From UBA4951 sp963616935 (GTDB lineage Bacteria; Bacillota_I; Bacilli_A; RFN20; CAG-826), in contig CAVEMS010000006.1 of the NCBI GenBank assembly GCA_963616935.1, forward strand, positions 39,390 through 103,389: a stretch of 64,000 bases of DNA. Reading direction: 5' to 3'. Both the position numbers and the translations under genes were made by a program. How positions within the stretch are numbered: position 1 is the stretch's first letter; every line of letters starts with the position of its first letter. The notes below the pieces were generated by a model that was not told the origin of the DNA, searched no databases, and saw only the letters and a program-made list of their open reading frames with translations. This document shows, in pieces, positions 52,503 to 61,388 of this stretch.

Positions 52503-53996
52503 TTATTTCTGAGCCCTAACCACCTTTAATAATAACTCCGCAACCGAAGAGTCGCGACGATTCTCTTCGATAATTCTTTCTAAAAACAACTCCGTTTCGA
52601 ACAAAGTCAATCGTTTAATGTATTCAGTCTGGGGAACGATTGATTCGCAGTAATTTTTAAGATGGAAAAATTTATTGCCGAAAGATGCGCCTGCGACCGA
52701 CACAAGAGGGTCGTTAGTCGCAATACTGAATGCCTTAATTTGAGAATCGCCATCGTGGAATGAATCACCAGAGACTTCATGGAAGATGATGTCGCCTTTC
52801 CTCACTCCCAAAAACACTTTATCGTTAATATCGTAAGCGCGGCAGCAACTTTCGTTTTCTATTTCAGATAATCGTGCTTTTACCTTGTAAAAATGAATAT
52901 CAGTAATTTCCCCATTATCACACGAAGGAACTTCAAGCGGAGATCCGATTCTATCGTATAAACCGCTATCCTCTGGAGAAAGCGGATAAGGAGGCAATTT
53001 ATTTCCGTGCCTGTCTCTAGCCGAGGATGTATTTTTGCGGCGCCGAGAATTGCTTTTCAAACGACGAGAATAATGAGTTTCCTCCTTTCTATCAATCATT
53101 AAAATGATTTCTAATTCATATCTATCCGGAATAAGTTTTTTTAGTGCGCTTGTAAATCCGCTGCCGTAAAAGTTTCTAGGCAAGTAGAAAAGCGTTTCAA
53201 TAATTACTTCTTCAAAGCGACTGTAATCTTTTAATAAATAACGACAGCCACTATAAGGATAAAAGATAGGGCTATATTTGGAAACGTTTCTTTCTATTTC
53301 AGAAGCTTTCGCGGAATATCCTCTATATTCAAGATATTTGCTTTGGAAATAAGTCGCTAAAGATTCTAATACAACATCATGGTAATACCTGTTTAATTTT
53401 TCTCTGGTCTTATATTTGTCCATTAAGGTGCGATGGATGGCGTGAAAATATTCATGAGCGAAAGCGGAAATATAATCTTCATCGTTATGGTTGGCAAAAT
53501 TGCGTGGGAATAATGTAATCGTACGATAGTCTTTATCGTTATAACGATGTGCGTAAAAACCAAATACCACTCCGCCCGGTGTGGCGTGTAAGATGGCTTT
53601 TTTTAGCCTTTCGACGTCTTTTCTAAGTTGAGGATTTTCGTATGGATTTCTTTCGTTGAAAAGAGGAAAGTAGATTACTTCTCCGCAAATCGATCCTTCG
53701 GCTAATGAGTTTTTAAGGTGCCGTAAAACGCGAGACATTCCTTCGTCTTCGTCAAAATATTCACCCCATTTTTTCATTAATTTATCAACGAGATTTTTTA
53801 ATTTATCCATGCTTCCTTTGACGCATGGTCGGTGATAATAATCAAGATTAACAGTCGTTAAGTCTTCTACATCTTCGATTGCGAAATCGAGAGAGCTATT
53901 TCTCAATCCGCCAAGAGTCAAATTTGCAAACTCGCGTAAGAATGGTAATTCTTTTTCCAGCACTTCAGGATAATGGCCTGTCTGTTTGAAATTCAT
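52503..53996 (-). CDS. Predicted zinc metallopeptidase, HExxH type
   Basis: A 497-residue protein not assigned to a named family. AHEYFHAIHRTLM (near residue 190) gives a zinc HExxH site, and VLESLATYF (near 218), about 27 residues later, supplies the likely third ligand Glu, as in gluzincins. There is no signal peptide or membrane helix, so it should be cytosolic. The C-terminal half (residues about 320-497) reads as a separate alpha/beta domain. The basic patch SRRLKSNSRRRKN (about 310-322) may bind nucleic acid. The start has GGAGAAG 12 nt upstream. It is paired with the FtsK-like ATPase downstream. Confidence 0.7.
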   Translation of the reverse strand: MNFKQTGHYPEVLEKELPFLREFANLTLGGLRNSSLDFAIEDVEDLTTVNLDYYHRPCVKGSMDKLKNLVDKLMKKWGEYFDEDEGMSRVLRHLKNSLAEGSICGEVIYFPLFNERNPYENPQLRKDVERLKKAILHATPGGVVFGFYAHRYNDKDYRTITLFPRNFANHNDEDYISAFAHEYFHAIHRTLMDKYKTREKLNRYYHDVVLESLATYFQSKYLEYRGYSAKASEIERNVSKYSPIFYPYSGCRYLLKDYSRFEEVIIETLFYLPRNFYGSGFTSALKKLIPDRYELEIILMIDRKEETHYSRRLKSNSRRRKNTSSARDRHGNKLPPYPLSPEDSGLYDRIGSPLEVPSCDNGEITDIHFYKVKARLSEIENESCCRAYDINDKVFLGVRKGDIIFHEVSGDSFHDGDSQIKAFSIATNDPLVSVAGASFGNKFFHLKNYCESIVPQTEYIKRLTLFETELFLERIIEENRRDSSVAELLLKVVRAQK

Positions 53997-54082
53997 AATT
54001 TTAATATCTTCTCCTATCTTTTTAATGAATAAGATTTATGTGCGTCCTCTTCGCCCAAATCGGATAATTCCATTTGCACAAT

Positions 54083-55591
54083 CTAAGCTATTGTTTTTTT
54101 CTTGCGTGGCGAAGGTTTTTTGCCTTTGCGACAGATGCGATATAAAACCTTCAATATCTCCACCATGGAAAGAGAATCTAACTTGCAATATTCAAGCATT
54201 CCCTCCCTTGTTTCTTTATATTCTTTTTCGCCCATCATAAACATCTTGGGGAACATCGCTGAAGCTTGGTCTCCCTTATGGACACAGGGCAATTTGCTAT
54301 AGGCATCGGCCATTTTTGGGCATAAAGCGGGCATCACGACTTTAATTGAATTGTCTTTGCCTTGTTTTGGATGGTAGTAATAACCTTCTTTAAATGGGTC
54401 TAATAAATCAACAATATGCTTGGTTCTTTTCGTTAATTCGTCATGAAGATCGGGGTATTTTTCTGCTAATTTGGTGATGATTCCTTTTTCAGTCGAACTG
54501 TGATAGGCGATAATCGTCGCATTTTCTGGGATATCTTCGATAAGTCGCTTAGCAAGGTCATAAGCACAATCAAGCTTATCGCCTAGATATTCCTTATAGT
54601 AAAGTTTTGTGTCTTCGGACATTTTAACGAATAAAGAATATTGAAAAGGGATCATTTCAAAAGGATGAGCGTTGTTAAAAGGGGGGATCGCTTCATTCAT
54701 TGTTTCAAAATCTAAAAAGCACACCGGATAGAATATTTTATTTAAGAATCCTTGTATCTCTTTAACGTCATATATCGGCGTCTTTCTGCCACTAACAATG
54801 CAATCGGCCTGTACTTTTTGCCTTAGTTTAGAAAAGACGCATCCCTGATTGAGGTAATTGCCGACGGTAATAATTCCTTGATTAATCAAAGAATAGGCCT
54901 TGCCGCTATCGATATTATTAATTGTTGTGATATTGTCCTTCGGCAAATTTCTTGTGCAATAGTCATGAAATTGGCACTCCTTGCAAGTCTTAGCGAAAGG
55001 GACGCTTATTTCATTCGTTTTTGCCAAAACGTTCCTCATTTCGTCAATTTCTCTAGTTATTTGGCCATTCGGTATTTCATCCACCTCATTGGTGATGTCT
55101 TTAACTGTGAAAAAGTCATGGACATCAATGTCGCCGTTCCTAACGTAATTTTTATTGATGTACATGGCATAGACACGCTTAATGTTCATTCCACACAAAG
55201 AAAGGACGTGTTTTGCAAAGATAGCTTCAGAAAGAAATTCCTTCTTCCATTCTTTGGCGGCCTTCACTTCGTAAATGGAATATTCGTCATTTTCTTTTGT
55301 TAATAGATCCACTTCGCAGCATAGATCATTTTTTTGAAAGAAGGCATTCATTAAAATGGAGTGCCCATCGTCTAATGCTCGTTTGGTGATATCGGCAGAT
55401 CGACCGCTCATTGTGGAACAATCAAAAGTCTTAGGAAAATATTGTTTTGCTAAAGCTTTAACTTTTCTGCTTTCTTCCGATAAAAGTTTCTGAAAATCGC
55501 TTATCGGAGTGGCTTCGTCATTTTTATGATGCGAAAGCCAAAGTTCTTTTTTGCATTCTTTATTCAATAGATATTGTCTTTTTGTAATCAT
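54083..55591 (-). CDS. DUF2779-type protein: Cas4-like nuclease plus DnaQ-like domain
   Basis: A 502-residue protein. The N-terminal half resembles PD-(D/E)XK nucleases of the RecB/Cas4 kind: EVDLL (near residue 93), YEVKAAKEWKKEF (near 105) and a Cys set CKECQFHDYC (near 208) that could hold an iron-sulfur cluster. The C-terminal half has CFLDFETMNEAIPPF (near 296), the DUF2779 signature and a DnaQ/RNase H-like DxE start, with LEYCKLDSLSMVEIL near the end as the last acidic motif. Probably a nuclease; target unknown. The Shine-Dalgarno is weak. Confidence 0.8.
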   Translation of the reverse strand: MITKRQYLLNKECKKELWLSHHKNDEATPISDFQKLLSEESRKVKALAKQYFPKTFDCSTMSGRSADITKRALDDGHSILMNAFFQKNDLCCEVDLLTKENDEYSIYEVKAAKEWKKEFLSEAIFAKHVLSLCGMNIKRVYAMYINKNYVRNGDIDVHDFFTVKDITNEVDEIPNGQITREIDEMRNVLAKTNEISVPFAKTCKECQFHDYCTRNLPKDNITTINNIDSGKAYSLINQGIITVGNYLNQGCVFSKLRQKVQADCIVSGRKTPIYDVKEIQGFLNKIFYPVCFLDFETMNEAIPPFNNAHPFEMIPFQYSLFVKMSEDTKLYYKEYLGDKLDCAYDLAKRLIEDIPENATIIAYHSSTEKGIITKLAEKYPDLHDELTKRTKHIVDLLDPFKEGYYYHPKQGKDNSIKVVMPALCPKMADAYSKLPCVHKGDQASAMFPKMFMMGEKEYKETREGMLEYCKLDSLSMVEILKVLYRICRKGKKPSPRKKKTIA

Positions 55592-55660
55592 ATTTTTCTT
55601 TGACCGCCGATTTCGAAACGGGATTTTCCTTGCGCGATTTGCCTATGCTGTTTCGTTTAT

Positions 55661-56101
55661 TTACAAACCCTCAGTTTTAATCAGGCAAACAAATTCCAAA
55701 TTATCTATTTTTTTAAACCCGCTTTTTTCTCTGCCATCCACCACATATCCATCCGTCAGCAATAAAATGTGATACTTTAAATCGGCGGATAGAAGATGAT
55801 AATTGTCGACCACCACCACTCGATGTGGCAAAGAAAGCAAATTATCGATTACTTGGTCAGTGAAAACTTGTCCTAATAAAGTAAGGCCGTTTTTAACGCG
55901 CTTTTCACCAGAAAAAGCACGAATAAAAGCCGAATCGATATAATAGCCATTGATCTTATCTTTATTGTGCTCTAACCAGGAATTAGTAATCGCAGTTTTG
56001 CCAGAACCGGTTAATCCAGAAATCATCACGCTCTTTTTGTCCCTAAGAGCGGCGTCCAGCGTTTTGGTAATTTCGTTTTCGCAATAATACTCGTCGTCCA
56101 T
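55661..56101 (-). CDS. Second small P-loop ATPase
   Basis: A 146-residue P-loop protein from the ATG at 56101, chosen because GGGGGGAACT lies directly before it; the open frame extends 26 codons further. Walker A is ISGLTGSGKTAI (residues about 28-39) and Walker B RVVVVDNYHLL (near 96). FVCLIKTEGL at the very end could correspond to a truncated sensor. Size and layout resemble the ATPase at 51943-52500, so they may be distant paralogues, but that is an impression. It lies between the RT-LRR terminator and the DUF2779 gene. Confidence 0.65.
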   Translation of the reverse strand: MDDEYYCENEITKTLDAALRDKKSVMISGLTGSGKTAITNSWLEHNKDKINGYYIDSAFIRAFSGEKRVKNGLTLLGQVFTDQVIDNLLSLPHRVVVVDNYHLLSADLKYHILLLTDGYVVDGREKSGFKKIDNLEFVCLIKTEGL

Positions 56102-56327
56102 AGTTCCCCCCGTAAGTCGTCCGCATTGTGGAAGATTATTAATTAGAAAACCGGTAACATGATTTCGTTTAAAAAACAAAATCTTTACTGAAGTTTACTA
56201 TACATCACTTCCACCAGATTTATTCTAACAAAAAGCGTATCTTCAAAGCAAGGCTTGCAAAGGCATAAAGTACGTTCGACAAACCGATTAGATATTTTTG
56301 AGCGGCGACATTTTCTTCAAAGGCGTG
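56102..56327. other. Intergenic stretch between the second ATPase and the RT-LRR gene
   Basis: An AT-rich gap with no coding frame that can be supported on either strand. It should hold the promoter of the ATPase-DUF2779-metallopeptidase-ATPase run; a TATAGT occurs on the minus strand but no matching -35 is visible. Together with the terminator at 56328-56372 it separates the RT-LRR unit from the genes downstream. Confidence 0.4.
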
Positions 56328-56372
56328 AATAAAAAAGAGACCGCAGACGATTCGGTGCCTTGCGGCCTCTTT
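56328..56372 (-). terminator. Terminator after the RT-LRR gene, likely bidirectional
   Basis: A long stem AAAAGAG-CCGCA/TGCGG-CTCTTTT (arms 56332-56344 and 56360-56372, one internal mismatch), followed on the minus strand by TTTTT. It lies just after the stop of the RT-LRR gene, making that gene a separate transcription unit. Confidence 0.85.
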
Positions 56373-56394
56373 TGCGAAACGTTATCGCTTTCGC

Positions 56395-59300
56395 TTAGAA
56401 AGCCATGTCATCCTCTATCGCGTTAGCAGATGACGACCCTTCTCCCCCTATCGGCTTCGCTTGACCCTCGCACATGAATGGCCTGGGCCTGGAACAAGGG
56501 GTCGCTTTGCTCATTTCGGCGGCGGCGTCATCAATCCAAAGTTTTCCGGTTTTCATCCCGGAATAAGGCCTTCTCTTCATCGAACCCGGGACAGAAATGG
56601 AAACGCGCTTGATACGATAGCCTCTTCCTTCTGGGAGGGAGACGTAATTGGGATTGCGTGGATCGACATAGATTCTCTCGAAATCGCTGTTCCTTGCTAA
56701 GCGCAGGTATAGAAGCGTGGCAGGCACTTTCAGACTCTTGCCCGGTTTTTTGCCTTTCAACAAGCTTAGATCGAGCATTTCCACTCCTTCTAGGTCGTAA
56801 GAGTAGCTCTCGCCTGCATAAAGCAAGGCACGATCGCTCTTCCTTATGATCGCATTCTTGCTCTCGTTTCCTATTAGATAGGGATTGCTTGGATTGATTT
56901 CGATCGGGCAAGAAAGAGAGGGAGGAAGCAAAGAGACGTTTTTGAATGTCGCCGGGATTTCTAAGACGGAACGAAGGGAAGACATGCCTACGAATTCGTT
57001 GATCGAAGAGAGAATCGTCCCTTCGGAAGCAATGTAGATGGCCTTTTTAGTGAAGCGATTGAAGAGAACTCCGTTATCATAGGTATAGAAATCGCTGCCG
57101 TTAGGAATAGAAATCGTCTCGATGGAGTTATCGGGAGCTAGGCTCAAGAAGGAATCGTGGGCCAATACGAGCTTCTTGATCTTGCAGCCGACAAAGACGA
57201 ATCTACAAAGCGCTCCTTCAGGAAGGACCAATTCGTCCATGGTTAAAGAAGAGAACTTGAAATCTTTTTCGCTAAGAAGAGCGCTGCCCAGATCAAGAGG
57301 ATGTCTCCAAAGTAAACGCTTGTTTTTATCGAAGAGAGAGCCGTTGATCTTAACGTCACCCGGGCGTTTGGAAACGAGCTCCTCAAGGCAAGAAGGCAAG
57401 GCGGAACCATCGAAACCGATAAGCTTTTCCGGGAGAACCATCTTCTTGATTCTCGTACAGGAGAAAGCTTCGCGGCCGAGGCTATTCAAGGAAGAAGGCA
57501 AGGTAACCTCTTCCAAATCGCTGGAAGCGAAGGCACGCTCGCCGATGGAGGTGATTCCTTCTGGAAGAGCGATTTTAGAAATATGAACTCCTTCAAAAGC
57601 CTTTGGCCCGATCCTAGTCACCGCGCTATCGAACGTCGAATTTGCGCAGCCAACGATCAAAGTTTCGGAAGCTTTCGTTTTCCCTTCATGATCATAGCCC
57701 TCAGTATGGCGAATGACCGAATTCGTCCCGTCGCTTCTTAGATAATTTCCTGGATGTGAGAAAGATGGGGAATCGACTTCGATTTTGGCAAGTTTATTCT
57801 TGTCGAAGGCCGATGGGCTTAGATTCAAGCAGCAAGGAGGAATGCAAATCTCCTCTAGCTTCGTCCCGTTGAATGCAAAGTCATCGATGCTACATAGCCT
57901 TGAAGGAAAAGCAATCTTAGAAAGAGAGGTGTCTTTGAATGATGCTTTCCCAATGGAAGAGAGGAAAGAGGGAAGATCGATATGGTTTAAGGAGAAGCAT
58001 CCTGCGAAAGCGTTGTCCCCTATACTTGTCGTATCGTTAGGAAGGAGAACCTCCGTGAGGTTTGCGCAGCCATAGCAAAGCGAGGCTGGGATGTCGGTCT
58101 CTGAGTTGATCTCTCGCAAATCAAGGCTTTTAAGACTGGAGCAAGCGAAGACGCCAACGCTCAATTTAAATTTTCTCGGCGTATCGCTTGCGCCGACGCG
58201 GAAGCGCTCGATGGAGGAATAGGCGAAGGAACATGAACCCAAAGAAATGATGTTCTTAGGGAGATCGATTTCTTCAATGCCTTGCCTCCAAGCAAAGGCG
58301 AGAGAATGGATAAGGACGACCCTCTTATCTTCCGGGATCTTGGCTTTGTTGCCACCGAGGATGATCGAGTCCTTTTCTTTTCCAATCCGGATAAGGCAAT
58401 CGCTCTCCGTGCGATAGAAGGCATTGTTTTCCCTCATCGATATTTTCTCAAGAGAGGGACAATTCATGAACCAAGTCGAGACGAAGCGATGCAAGGAGGA
58501 AGGGAAGACGATGGAGCTTAGGCTAAGACAGTTTCTGAAGCAAGAAGAGCCTATGTTAGAAAGCGAATCCGGGAGGCTGATTCCCTTCAAAGAAGAACAG
58601 CCGCAGAAAGCTCTCTCTCCAAGATTTGAGAGACTGCTTGGTAGTTCGATTTCAGATAAAGATGAGCAACCTTCGAAGGCTCTGGCTTTAATCTCAAAAA
58701 CCCCTGGCAAGACCGCTTTCTTAAGATTGGAGCAGCCGCAAAACGCCTCCTCGCCGATTTTTTGCAAGCCCATTGGAGCGTTGAATTCCTCGATTGCGGA
58801 GGCGCGGAACGCTCCTTTGGAGATGGATGAGACGGAAGAGGGAATAACGCTGTTCTTGCAGCCCAAAATCAGTTCTCTTCTCTTTTTCGCGACAAGGCAA
58901 TTGCCTGCCCCGTCGAAGAATCTGTTCTCTTTTCCGACCTCGATGCTCTCAAGGCTCTTGCTCACGTGGCTAAAGGCGAAAATGCCGATATTTTCTGTGG
59001 CATTAGGCAAAAAGAGCTTCTTGACTTTCGAGCAGCCCGCGAAGGCTTTCGGGCCAATTCGCCTCACCTTGCTAGGCAAAATGATGTTCTCTAAAGAGGA
59101 ATCGCCCTCGAATGCGCTCACACAGATTTTATTGAGCCCTTCGCCCCAATTGACCTCTTTCAAAGAGGGGCAATGGGCGAAAGCGGATGGACCGATTTCT
59201 ACTAGGGAATCTGGCAAAGATAGCGAGATGAGAGAAAGACAATCGCGGAAGGCAGAGGAACATATTTTGCCAAGACGTTCCGTCTCAAATTCCACTTCTT

Positions 59301-61224
59301 TCAACAAGATGCAGCTTTCGAATGCGGAAGCTTCGATAAGAGCGACGTTTTTAGGAATAACAATTTTTTGGATGAGCGAGCCTTTGAATGCCCTGTTCCC
59401 GATGATCTTCACTTCTTCTGGGATATAAGAAACGTAGCTAAGCGCATAGACAAGGCGATTCGTGTCACGTTCAATAATGAAGTTGTCCTTGGAATAGTAG
59501 ACCTTGTTATTCGGATCCACCTCTATTTCCTTTAGGCTTGAGGAATGGGGTAAAGCAGATTCGAGCTTGATGACGTTCTCTGGGATGTAGATCCGGTTAA
59601 GTCCTGTGTCGGCGAAGCAGTTTTCGTTAAGAGAGAACAAGGACGAAGGAAGAGAAACGGAGCTAAGCTCGTGGTCTCCTTCGAAACAAGAGGAAGGCAA
59701 AGCCTGAAGCGAAGAAGGCAAAGCAGCTTCTTCAAGACTATAGCAATAGGCAAAAGCTTTTGCGCCGATTTCCCGAACCGATTCGGGCAAAGAGATCTTC
59801 TTAAGCAAGAAGCAGCATTCGAAGGCCCCTTCGTCGATTTTTTCCACATTCGCCAAAGAAACTTCCTTCAGGCCACTCTGATAGAAACATCGCGCGTTGA
59901 TGGTCTTTAGCTTGCTAGGGATGGCGATTTTTTCTATCCCCGTATCGGAAAAGGCGAAACACCCAAGGTAAATGAGGGAGCTAGGCAAATTGATTTCCTT
60001 AAGCGATGAGCAGCCTTTGAAGCAATCATCCCCTATTGCCTTAAGGCGATCAGGAAGGATGACTTTTTTGATTTTGCGGTTCTTGAAGCAATTCTCAGCG
60101 AGACCATCGACGAAATATGGGATGGTCACTTCTTCCTCTTGCCCAAGGTATTCGGTAATGATGACACCGTTGAAGACGGCATAACGCCCATTGCTCTTGT
60201 TGACGATTTTGCCGTGCAAATCGAACTTGAACTCCGACTGATATTGGGCCCAGTCGGCGATGGCTGAGGCGGAATTGCTCGCCACGCGGCTCACCTGCTT
60301 CTTGGGCACGAAGTCGTAATATTTCCCGAAAAGATTGAAATGCTTTTTCTGGAAGCGGGCATAGGAATATTCGCTGGAGTAATAAAGATAGGCGACTCTG
60401 CTATTGATTTCGTCGATGAGGCCAGGGCAGCGATTCTGATAATGTTCCTCGTTTTTCTTGATGAGTGAGAGAAGGAAAAGGATATAACGTTTCGAGACGG
60501 TGATTTTGCAACTCCCCTCGTCTTTTTTGGAAAGGGAGAGACCGAGGAAGGAGATGGAGTTCTTCTTCTCTAAATCGAGAGATATTTTTTGCGTTTTCTT
60601 CTCATTGACCACCAATCCGAGCTTTCCGAGTTCTTCTTTGACGAAAACGAGAAGAGAGAGAAGATCCTCTTCTCCTTCTTGCTCCGAGGAAAGAAGGATG
60701 TCGTCTGAATAACGCGAATAATGGAGCTCAGGCTTGTCGCTTAGGTATTCTTCTAAGGCTTTATCAAACCGCGACATATAGAAATTTGAGAGAAGAGGTG
60801 ACGTGACGAAGCCGATTGAAAGGGATCCGCGGTAAAAGCAACCCTTCAATTTGGCCTTCCAATTCGAATTGAAAGAATCGCCGTAAATGGAGAAAAACGC
60901 CTCCTCGGTGATCGATTCAAAAAAATGATGAATGTCGAGTTTGATGAAATGAGTGGAGTTTAGATGGTCTTTGAAAGCGTCCAAAGCTCTTACCCCTGGA
61001 TGATAGGCGTAGGAATGCGGATTCCTTTCGAAGAAGTTCTCCTCGAACCTCTTCCTGATGTCCTCATGGGCCGAACGGAGAGAAATCCCAAAGCCTTTCA
61101 CATCGTTATAGGTGATGATTCGCCTAACCTTAGCTTTCTCGTGAATCTCATAGGCAAAGACATATTTGTCTGGGGTCAAAACGAAGTTTTCCAAAGCCTT
61201 ATCGAACAGGTTTTTTCTCATCAT
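56395..61224 (-). CDS. Reverse transcriptase fused to BspA-type leucine-rich repeats
   Basis: A 1609-residue protein. Residues about 1-330 are a prokaryotic reverse transcriptase: motif A FIKLDIHHFF (Asp97), motif B GFVTSPLLSN (138-147), motif C RYSDD (Asp174, Asp175), motif D LGLVVNEKKTQ and motif E ISFLGLSL. The catalytic triad is complete. The retron VTG signature is not seen, so it is not a standard retron RT. From about residue 370 to the C-terminus run dozens of about 23-residue LRR_5/BspA repeats (FKGCSSLKEINLPSSL, FAGCSKVKKLFLPNATENIG). There is no signal peptide or anchor, so the LRR solenoid should be cytosolic, unlike typical BspA proteins. GGAG lies 5 nt before the first of two ATGs. 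A structured RNA element and promoter precede it. The function is unknown. Confidence 0.88.
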   Translation of the reverse strand: MMRKNLFDKALENFVLTPDKYVFAYEIHEKAKVRRIITYNDVKGFGISLRSAHEDIRKRFEENFFERNPHSYAYHPGVRALDAFKDHLNSTHFIKLDIHHFFESITEEAFFSIYGDSFNSNWKAKLKGCFYRGSLSIGFVTSPLLSNFYMSRFDKALEEYLSDKPELHYSRYSDDILLSSEQEGEEDLLSLLVFVKEELGKLGLVVNEKKTQKISLDLEKKNSISFLGLSLSKKDEGSCKITVSKRYILFLLSLIKKNEEHYQNRCPGLIDEINSRVAYLYYSSEYSYARFQKKHFNLFGKYYDFVPKKQVSRVASNSASAIADWAQYQSEFKFDLHGKIVNKSNGRYAVFNGVIITEYLGQEEEVTIPYFVDGLAENCFKNRKIKKVILPDRLKAIGDDCFKGCSSLKEINLPSSLIYLGCFAFSDTGIEKIAIPSKLKTINARCFYQSGLKEVSLANVEKIDEGAFECCFLLKKISLPESVREIGAKAFAYCYSLEEAALPSSLQALPSSCFEGDHELSSVSLPSSLFSLNENCFADTGLNRIYIPENVIKLESALPHSSSLKEIEVDPNNKVYYSKDNFIIERDTNRLVYALSYVSYIPEEVKIIGNRAFKGSLIQKIVIPKNVALIEASAFESCILLKEVEFETERLGKICSSAFRDCLSLISLSLPDSLVEIGPSAFAHCPSLKEVNWGEGLNKICVSAFEGDSSLENIILPSKVRRIGPKAFAGCSKVKKLFLPNATENIGIFAFSHVSKSLESIEVGKENRFFDGAGNCLVAKKRRELILGCKNSVIPSSVSSISKGAFRASAIEEFNAPMGLQKIGEEAFCGCSNLKKAVLPGVFEIKARAFEGCSSLSEIELPSSLSNLGERAFCGCSSLKGISLPDSLSNIGSSCFRNCLSLSSIVFPSSLHRFVSTWFMNCPSLEKISMRENNAFYRTESDCLIRIGKEKDSIILGGNKAKIPEDKRVVLIHSLAFAWRQGIEEIDLPKNIISLGSCSFAYSSIERFRVGASDTPRKFKLSVGVFACSSLKSLDLREINSETDIPASLCYGCANLTEVLLPNDTTSIGDNAFAGCFSLNHIDLPSFLSSIGKASFKDTSLSKIAFPSRLCSIDDFAFNGTKLEEICIPPCCLNLSPSAFDKNKLAKIEVDSPSFSHPGNYLRSDGTNSVIRHTEGYDHEGKTKASETLIVGCANSTFDSAVTRIGPKAFEGVHISKIALPEGITSIGERAFASSDLEEVTLPSSLNSLGREAFSCTRIKKMVLPEKLIGFDGSALPSCLEELVSKRPGDVKINGSLFDKNKRLLWRHPLDLGSALLSEKDFKFSSLTMDELVLPEGALCRFVFVGCKIKKLVLAHDSFLSLAPDNSIETISIPNGSDFYTYDNGVLFNRFTKKAIYIASEGTILSSINEFVGMSSLRSVLEIPATFKNVSLLPPSLSCPIEINPSNPYLIGNESKNAIIRKSDRALLYAGESYSYDLEGVEMLDLSLLKGKKPGKSLKVPATLLYLRLARNSDFERIYVDPRNPNYVSLPEGRGYRIKRVSISVPGSMKRRPYSGMKTGKLWIDDAAAEMSKATPCSRPRPFMCEGQAKPIGGEGSSSANAIEDDMAF

Positions 61225-61247
61225 TCCATCTCCTAAATTATTTTTAC

Positions 61248-61353
61248 AAAAAAAGGCGGTACCATACCCAACAAAACACCTACAATACCAATCTCCAAGG
61301 GAGATAAGACTGGTGCCGCTTGCTGAAACGAAGAATTAACTTCATCTACCGCC
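61248..61353 (-). ncRNA. Predicted structured leader RNA upstream of the RT-LRR gene
   Basis: On the minus strand the arm GGCGGTA (61347-61353) pairs with TACCGCC (61255-61261), followed at once by seven T (61248-61254). Inside lie a GAAG/CTTC hairpin and a stem of ACCA plus ATCTCC against GGAGAT plus TGGT (61287-61296 with 61300-61314, a 5-nt bulge and 3-nt loop). A promoter places the start at about 61353, at the first base of the closing stem. It could be a discrete RNA of about 106 nt, for example an RT template or cofactor, or an attenuator. A 40-codon GTG-initiated frame overlaps it but lacks a ribosome-binding site. Predicted by eye. Confidence 0.6.
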
Positions 61354-61359
61354 ACAATT

Positions 61360-61388
61360 AATTTAACGCACGTAGCGCCCCGTTTCAA
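61360..61388 (-). promoter_or_regulatory. Promoter of the leader RNA and RT-LRR gene
   Basis: Minus-strand -35 TTGAAA (61383-61388), 17-nt spacer and -10 TAAATT (61360-61365). The predicted start, about 7 nt downstream, coincides with the 5' arm of the structured element. Confidence 0.6.

Noticed and set aside
58424..59428. Open frame of about 334 codons on the plus strand within the LRR region
   Set aside because: It is the regular antisense shadow of the repeated LRR codons; no start context and no family likeness.
56395..60100. Repetitive DNA that might be taken for a CRISPR or satellite array
   Set aside because: The repeats are degenerate coding LRR units in one frame with no constant direct repeat and spacer pattern. 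No CRISPR array was seen in the window.
61248..61353. T-box riboswitch suggested by GGGTATGGTACCGCC near the end of the leader
   Set aside because: The sequence lies on the 3' side of the closing stem next to the U-run, not in an antiterminator ahead of a terminator, and no specifier loop or aminoacyl-tRNA-related gene follows.
56395..61353. Diversity-generating retroelement
   Set aside because: No template/variable repeat pair with adenine-specific differences is visible, no Avd-like gene, and no C-type lectin target; the LRR repeats vary in normal protein fashion.
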